This document shows positions 61,681 to 64,000 of a stretch of 64,000 nt of DNA, piece after piece; position 1 is the stretch's first letter; the number at the start of each line of letters is the position of its first letter. The notes under the pieces were generated by a model. It was not told the origin of the DNA and searched no databases. It saw only the letters and a program-made list of their open reading frames with translations. Source of the DNA: Exiguobacterium sp018617385 (GTDB lineage Bacteria; Bacillota; Bacilli; Exiguobacteriales; Exiguobacteriaceae). The position numbers and the translations under genes are program-made. The stretch is taken from contig NZ_JACSKA010000002.1 in the NCBI RefSeq assembly GCF_018617385.1, positions 1 to 64,000 on the forward strand, read 5' to 3'.

Positions 61681-62150
61681 AAGCGAAGGAGTCTCGCCTG
61701 CCCGTTCTTGGTCACCTTTTGTCCTTCATCCCACATAATGGTGTGAGAAGAACACACAGGGGGCGGATCTGATAATCAACAAGTCGACACCATCCATCCT
61801 TCACGGTCTGACGAACGGAACGGATGTTGAATGACGGCCCGAGGAGGATGTTCTCGGGATCGATGACGGGCGGGCTCGGCGTTTCCCTTTCCCCTGATAC
61901 ATCGATTCGAGGTAAGTATCGAGCTTTTTCTTCGGCCTTCGGGGCTTTAGAAAAAGACAAACGGCCGCCAGATGACGACCGTTTGCGTTGCTCGCCCGAC
62001 GGCGCCCCGACTCCTTCAGGAAAGCAATCCGACGGAGACCCAGCAGCGACCTAGGTCGCGATGCGGCTCCGGGATTGCCTGAGGAAAGCGTGGGCGCCGG
62101 AAGGACGAGTTCGAACATGTTATTTGTCAACAAGCTGAAGCGAAGGAGTC
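61681..62150. mobile_element. GC-rich structured element splitting a terminator, flanked by 13-bp direct repeats
   Basis: AAGCGAAGGAGTC occurs at 61681-61693 and again at 62138-62150. Removing one copy and the 444 bp between them leaves AAAAAAGCGAAGG-AGTC-CCTTCGCTTTTTT, a perfect bidirectional terminator between two convergent genes. The insert is visibly richer in GC than the neighbouring genes and codes for no recognisable protein. It holds a long multi-part hairpin (62001-62098) and a minus-strand terminator (61949-61985). No transposase or terminal inverted repeat is evident. Confidence 0.6.
61949..62098 (-). ncRNA. Candidate structured RNA inside the element
   Basis: On the minus strand a 98-nt stem is built from GGCGCCC/GGGCGCC, GCAATCC/GGATTGC, CGGAG/CTCCG and the 14-bp palindrome GCGACCTAGGTCGC. 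A rho-independent terminator follows (CAAACGG/CCGTTTG, then TCTTTTTC). This could be a small RNA. A TTGACA hexamer at 62125-62130 (minus) lacks a matching -10. Either strand is possible, and no Rfam class is recognised. Confidence 0.4.
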
Positions 62151-62166
62151 CCTTCGCTTTTTTACA
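62138..62166 (+). terminator. Intact terminator copy on the right side of the element
   Basis: AAGCGAAGG and CCTTCGCTT pair around AGTC, followed by TTTT. The stop codon of the convergent gene (62162-62164) lies in the T-run. Confidence 0.85.
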
Positions 62167-62629
62167 TATGGTCATGGTGATGGTGGTGGATATCATGATG
62201 ACTCGATGAAGAAGAACGTCGACGTGGTGGTGCCTCATCCGCAAATTTTTCTCCGTCTAAAATCCCAAGACGCTTATATTGACGATCGACCCGCTCTTTC
62301 GTCTCTTCGCGAACAGCGCCAGACTCCATCACCAATTGATAGCATCCGAGCGCGACACGGAACGGCTCCATGCGTGTCCGTTCAATCGAGAAGGAATCGA
62401 TGCCCCGTAAATAGTCTGCTAAGCGCTCAGCCGTATCGTCGGTCGGGTCATCGGCGAGCTGCGAGGCGAATTGTTGTAAGTCCTTCAATGTATTTGATGT
62501 TTTAGAGTAACTTCGACTTGATTTGATGACACCAAATGCGATAAGTCCAACAATGGTGAAAAACATGAGTGGAAAGAATAAATTGATGATCGTGAAAAAT
62601 GGGTCCGCCCCAAATTCTAAAGTAGACAT
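62162..62629 (-). CDS. Membrane-anchored hypothetical protein with His-rich tail
   Basis: A 155-residue protein with one N-terminal helix (about 12-38), a helical soluble part, and a C-terminal tail with RRRSSSSSHH and HHHHHDHM. The histidine cluster could bind a metal or be a low-complexity product. No family is recognised. AAGGGGG precedes the ATG at 62629. Confidence 0.65.
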   Translation of the reverse strand: MSTLEFGADPFFTIINLFFPLMFFTIVGLIAFGVIKSSRSYSKTSNTLKDLQQFASQLADDPTDDTAERLADYLRGIDSFSIERTRMEPFRVALGCYQLVMESGAVREETKERVDRQYKRLGILDGEKFADEAPPRRRSSSSSHHDIHHHHHDHM

Positions 62630-62682
62630 TTCAAATTCCCCCTTTTCTTTATGTACGTTCATTCAGTCGAATCGGTTTCATC

Positions 62683-62708
62683 AAAAAACCGCGATCACAC
62701 GACCGCGG
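62683..62708 (-). terminator. Terminator of the GNAT gene
   Basis: CCGCG and CGCGG pair with one inner mismatch around the loop, followed by T6 on the minus strand. Confidence 0.75.
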
Positions 62709-62715
62709 CATCGAT

Positions 62716-63174
62716 TCAACTGTTCAGTTGTTTCTCCATCATGATGCGCGGCTCGCCATCTTCTGTGTAAGCGCCCATGATGTCATATCCGCAAAGGAGG
62801 TTCAAAATGATGACCCCTTTGTTCGTATTGCGTGCTTTCGTCCGAATCGAATGGAACCCTTGCGCTTCGACCCATTCGAGTTGCGTGTCCATCAGCTTGC
62901 GACCGATGCCATGCTTTTGGAAGTCCGGGTGTACGCCGCCCGCCCAGCTATAAAACCGATAAGGCTCCGCCTCATAACCAATTTTAAAGCCGACCAGTTG
63001 TTCTTCCGAAAAGGCTAGGAGCACTAACGGATTGGCGTGCCGATACAGACGCTCTTTAAATCGCAACTGATCGAGGTCACCATATAACGTGCGATACAGT
63101 CGGAAAAAGTCCTCTTCAAAATCCTTAAAGTTGTTCGTCACATCTTTTACGATAAATGAACTCGTCGTACTCAT
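62716..63174 (-). CDS. GNAT family N-acetyltransferase
   Basis: A 152-residue acetyltransferase with the acetyl-CoA loop VHPDFQKHGIGRKLMD and a C-terminal LLCGYDIMGAYTED. The substrate is unknown. AAAGGGGATGG precedes the ATG at 63174; longer in-frame starts would run into trmH. It lies 58 nt after trmH on the same strand, so both may be one transcript. Confidence 0.85.
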   Translation of the reverse strand: MSTTSSFIVKDVTNNFKDFEEDFFRLYRTLYGDLDQLRFKERLYRHANPLVLLAFSEEQLVGFKIGYEAEPYRFYSWAGGVHPDFQKHGIGRKLMDTQLEWVEAQGFHSIRTKARNTNKGVIILNLLCGYDIMGAYTEDGEPRIMMEKQLNS

Positions 63175-63232
63175 CGTGCCATCCCCTTTCAGTTTCTGGA
63201 CAAAGATTCCGTACGTCTGTTCATTTCGCCGT

Positions 63233-63997
63233 TCATTCTGAATTTCCTGTTTCCCGTTCAAAAGCCGTGACACCTTTTTGTTTATACAGTCCGAGCGTAC
63301 GCTTCGGCAAGCTCTTGACCATCCAGTCTTTGAAGATGCGCGCTTGATCTTCGACAGGAAGCTCGTAGCCATCCGTCACGATATGTCGTGACCGTGTCGT
63401 GACATCGTACAAGGAAATCGCCGCCGCCACGGAGATGTTCAAACTCTGCACATACCCTTGCATCGGAATAACAAAGTTCCCGTCCGCCTTATGGAGTGCT
63501 GTTTCCGAGACACCACTATGTTCATTCCCGAATAGAAGAACGGTCGGCTTCGACACATCCACTTCTTCGAGCGGAATCGCTTCCTCACTCAATGCCGTCG
63601 CATATACTTGATAACCGTCTTCTTTTAAAGCGTCAATCGCCTCTTCAATGGAGCCATGCTCCACGACGTCCACCCAGCGGTCGGCACTCTTGGCGATAAT
63701 CGAGTTCGGTTTGAACTTTGCCCGTCCTTCGACGACGTGCAACGTTTGTACCCCGAACGCATCGGCTGAACGCAACACGGCGGATTGGTTGTGCGGATCG
63801 TCCACACCTTCCGTCAAAATCGTGATATGGTTCGTTCGTGTATTCAACACTTCATACATCCGTTTAATGCGGTCTGGCATGAGCATCTCATATAGAGGAA
63901 GATCGTCCTCCTGCAATACACCCTTCTGCAATAACTCTTCTTTTAATTCAATCTGCTCGTCCTTCGTCAAAGCAGATGTGGTCTGTCTCCAACCCAT
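63233..63997 (-). CDS. trmH: tRNA/rRNA 2'-O-methyltransferase, TrmH (SpoU) family
   Basis: At least 254 residues of a SPOUT methyltransferase that uses SAM to methylate the 2'-OH of a guanosine, probably G18 of tRNA. Motif 1 is DPHNQSAVLRSADAFG, motif 2 LLFGNEHSGVS and motif 3 IPMQGYVQSLNISVAAAI, which form the knot. The first Met in the window is at 63997, three bases from the edge, so the true start may lie beyond it. The C-terminal extension resembles that of E. coli TrmH. Confidence 0.88.
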   Translation of the reverse strand: MGWRQTTSALTKDEQIELKEELLQKGVLQEDDLPLYEMLMPDRIKRMYEVLNTRTNHITILTEGVDDPHNQSAVLRSADAFGVQTLHVVEGRAKFKPNSIIAKSADRWVDVVEHGSIEEAIDALKEDGYQVYATALSEEAIPLEEVDVSKPTVLLFGNEHSGVSETALHKADGNFVIPMQGYVQSLNISVAAAISLYDVTTRSRHIVTDGYELPVEDQARIFKDWMVKSLPKRTLGLYKQKGVTAFERETGNSE

Positions 63998-64000
63998 CTT

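Noticed and set aside
61694..62137. Possible RNase P RNA, tmRNA, SRP RNA or 6S RNA in the long gene-free stretch
   Set aside because: None of the conserved blocks I know (RNase P GAGGAAAGTCC core, tmRNA tRNA-like ends, SRP GGTCAGG...AGCAGCC, 6S central bubble) is present on either strand.
61712..62244. Overlapping minus-strand ORFs of 82 and 147 codons in the structured element
   Set aside because: They are Arg/Pro/Ser-rich, lack ribosome binding sites and lie over palindromic GC-rich DNA; open frames are expected by chance there.
1..64000. CRISPR arrays, prophage, insertion sequences, rRNA or tRNA genes
   Set aside because: I saw no spaced direct-repeat arrays, transposase or phage genes, or rRNA/tRNA sequence; the only mobile-like feature is the element at 61.7-62.2 kb.

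Overview
The window reads as the chromosome of a low-to-moderate GC Gram-positive bacterium of the order Bacillales. The gene set fits Exiguobacterium best, but that genus is an inference. Pointers are bacillithiol genes (yojF, bshB2), yycC, ywiC, yuiD, DUF4003 and DUF1836 proteins, T-box and S-box leaders, a proton-type MotAB stator, a long phenylalanine hydroxylase, and strong AGGAGG-type ribosome binding sites. Genes are densely packed, many ATGA overlaps couple neighbours, and most transcription units end in clear rho-independent terminators. There are no rRNA or tRNA genes, CRISPR arrays, prophage or transposase genes.

Layout. 0.1-6.6 kb: small membrane and soluble proteins, an alanine/sodium symporter, and a persulfide-handling operon (rhodanese plus a four-domain CoA-disulfide reductase) divergent from a CstR-type repressor, each with a matching operator inside its promoter. 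6.7-12.7 kb: DUF4003, YwiC, YitT and MMPL proteins; yitT has an elaborate leader with a 15-codon upstream ORF. 12.8-18.8 kb: yycC, a pullulanase with a C-terminal membrane anchor, yajQ, a phosphoesterase, and argS behind an arginine T-box. 18.8-28.9 kb: a diguanylate cyclase, a SAM-riboswitch-controlled NhaC-family transporter (probable methionine uptake), trhO, yuiD, adeR-ald with shared palindromes, murB and a CTP-dependent lipid kinase.

29-44 kb: DUF1836 regulator, Mrr-like nuclease, a soluble multi-PAS histidine kinase with an SDR enzyme, KtrB, MotAB, a disulfide oxidoreductase with DUF1499, an OmpR-type two-component system, a HAD phosphatase and an esterase. 44-57.9 kb: phenylalanine hydroxylase under an apparent tyrosine T-box, ung, azoR with a MarR regulator, a lipid kinase, a GNAT gene with no AUG/GUG/UUG start at its ribosome binding site, a CBS-ACT protein, pdxK-yojF-bshB2, uppP, an MFS gene interrupted by an early stop, a DJ-1/PfpI protein, a 3-methyladenine glycosylase and nhaC. 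58-64 kb: preQ1-riboswitch-led queCDEF, a DedA-like protein, a DIP1984-like protein, a roughly 450 bp GC-rich structured insertion in a convergent terminator, a His-tailed membrane protein, a GNAT protein and trmH.

The strongest leads for something undescribed are (1) the yitT translation-attenuation leader, (2) the structured insertion at 61.68-62.15 kb flanked by a 13 bp repeat, and (3) the probable AUC start of the GNAT gene. Regulation by RNA is a theme: two T-boxes, a SAM riboswitch, a preQ1 riboswitch and at least one unassigned leader lie within 64 kb.
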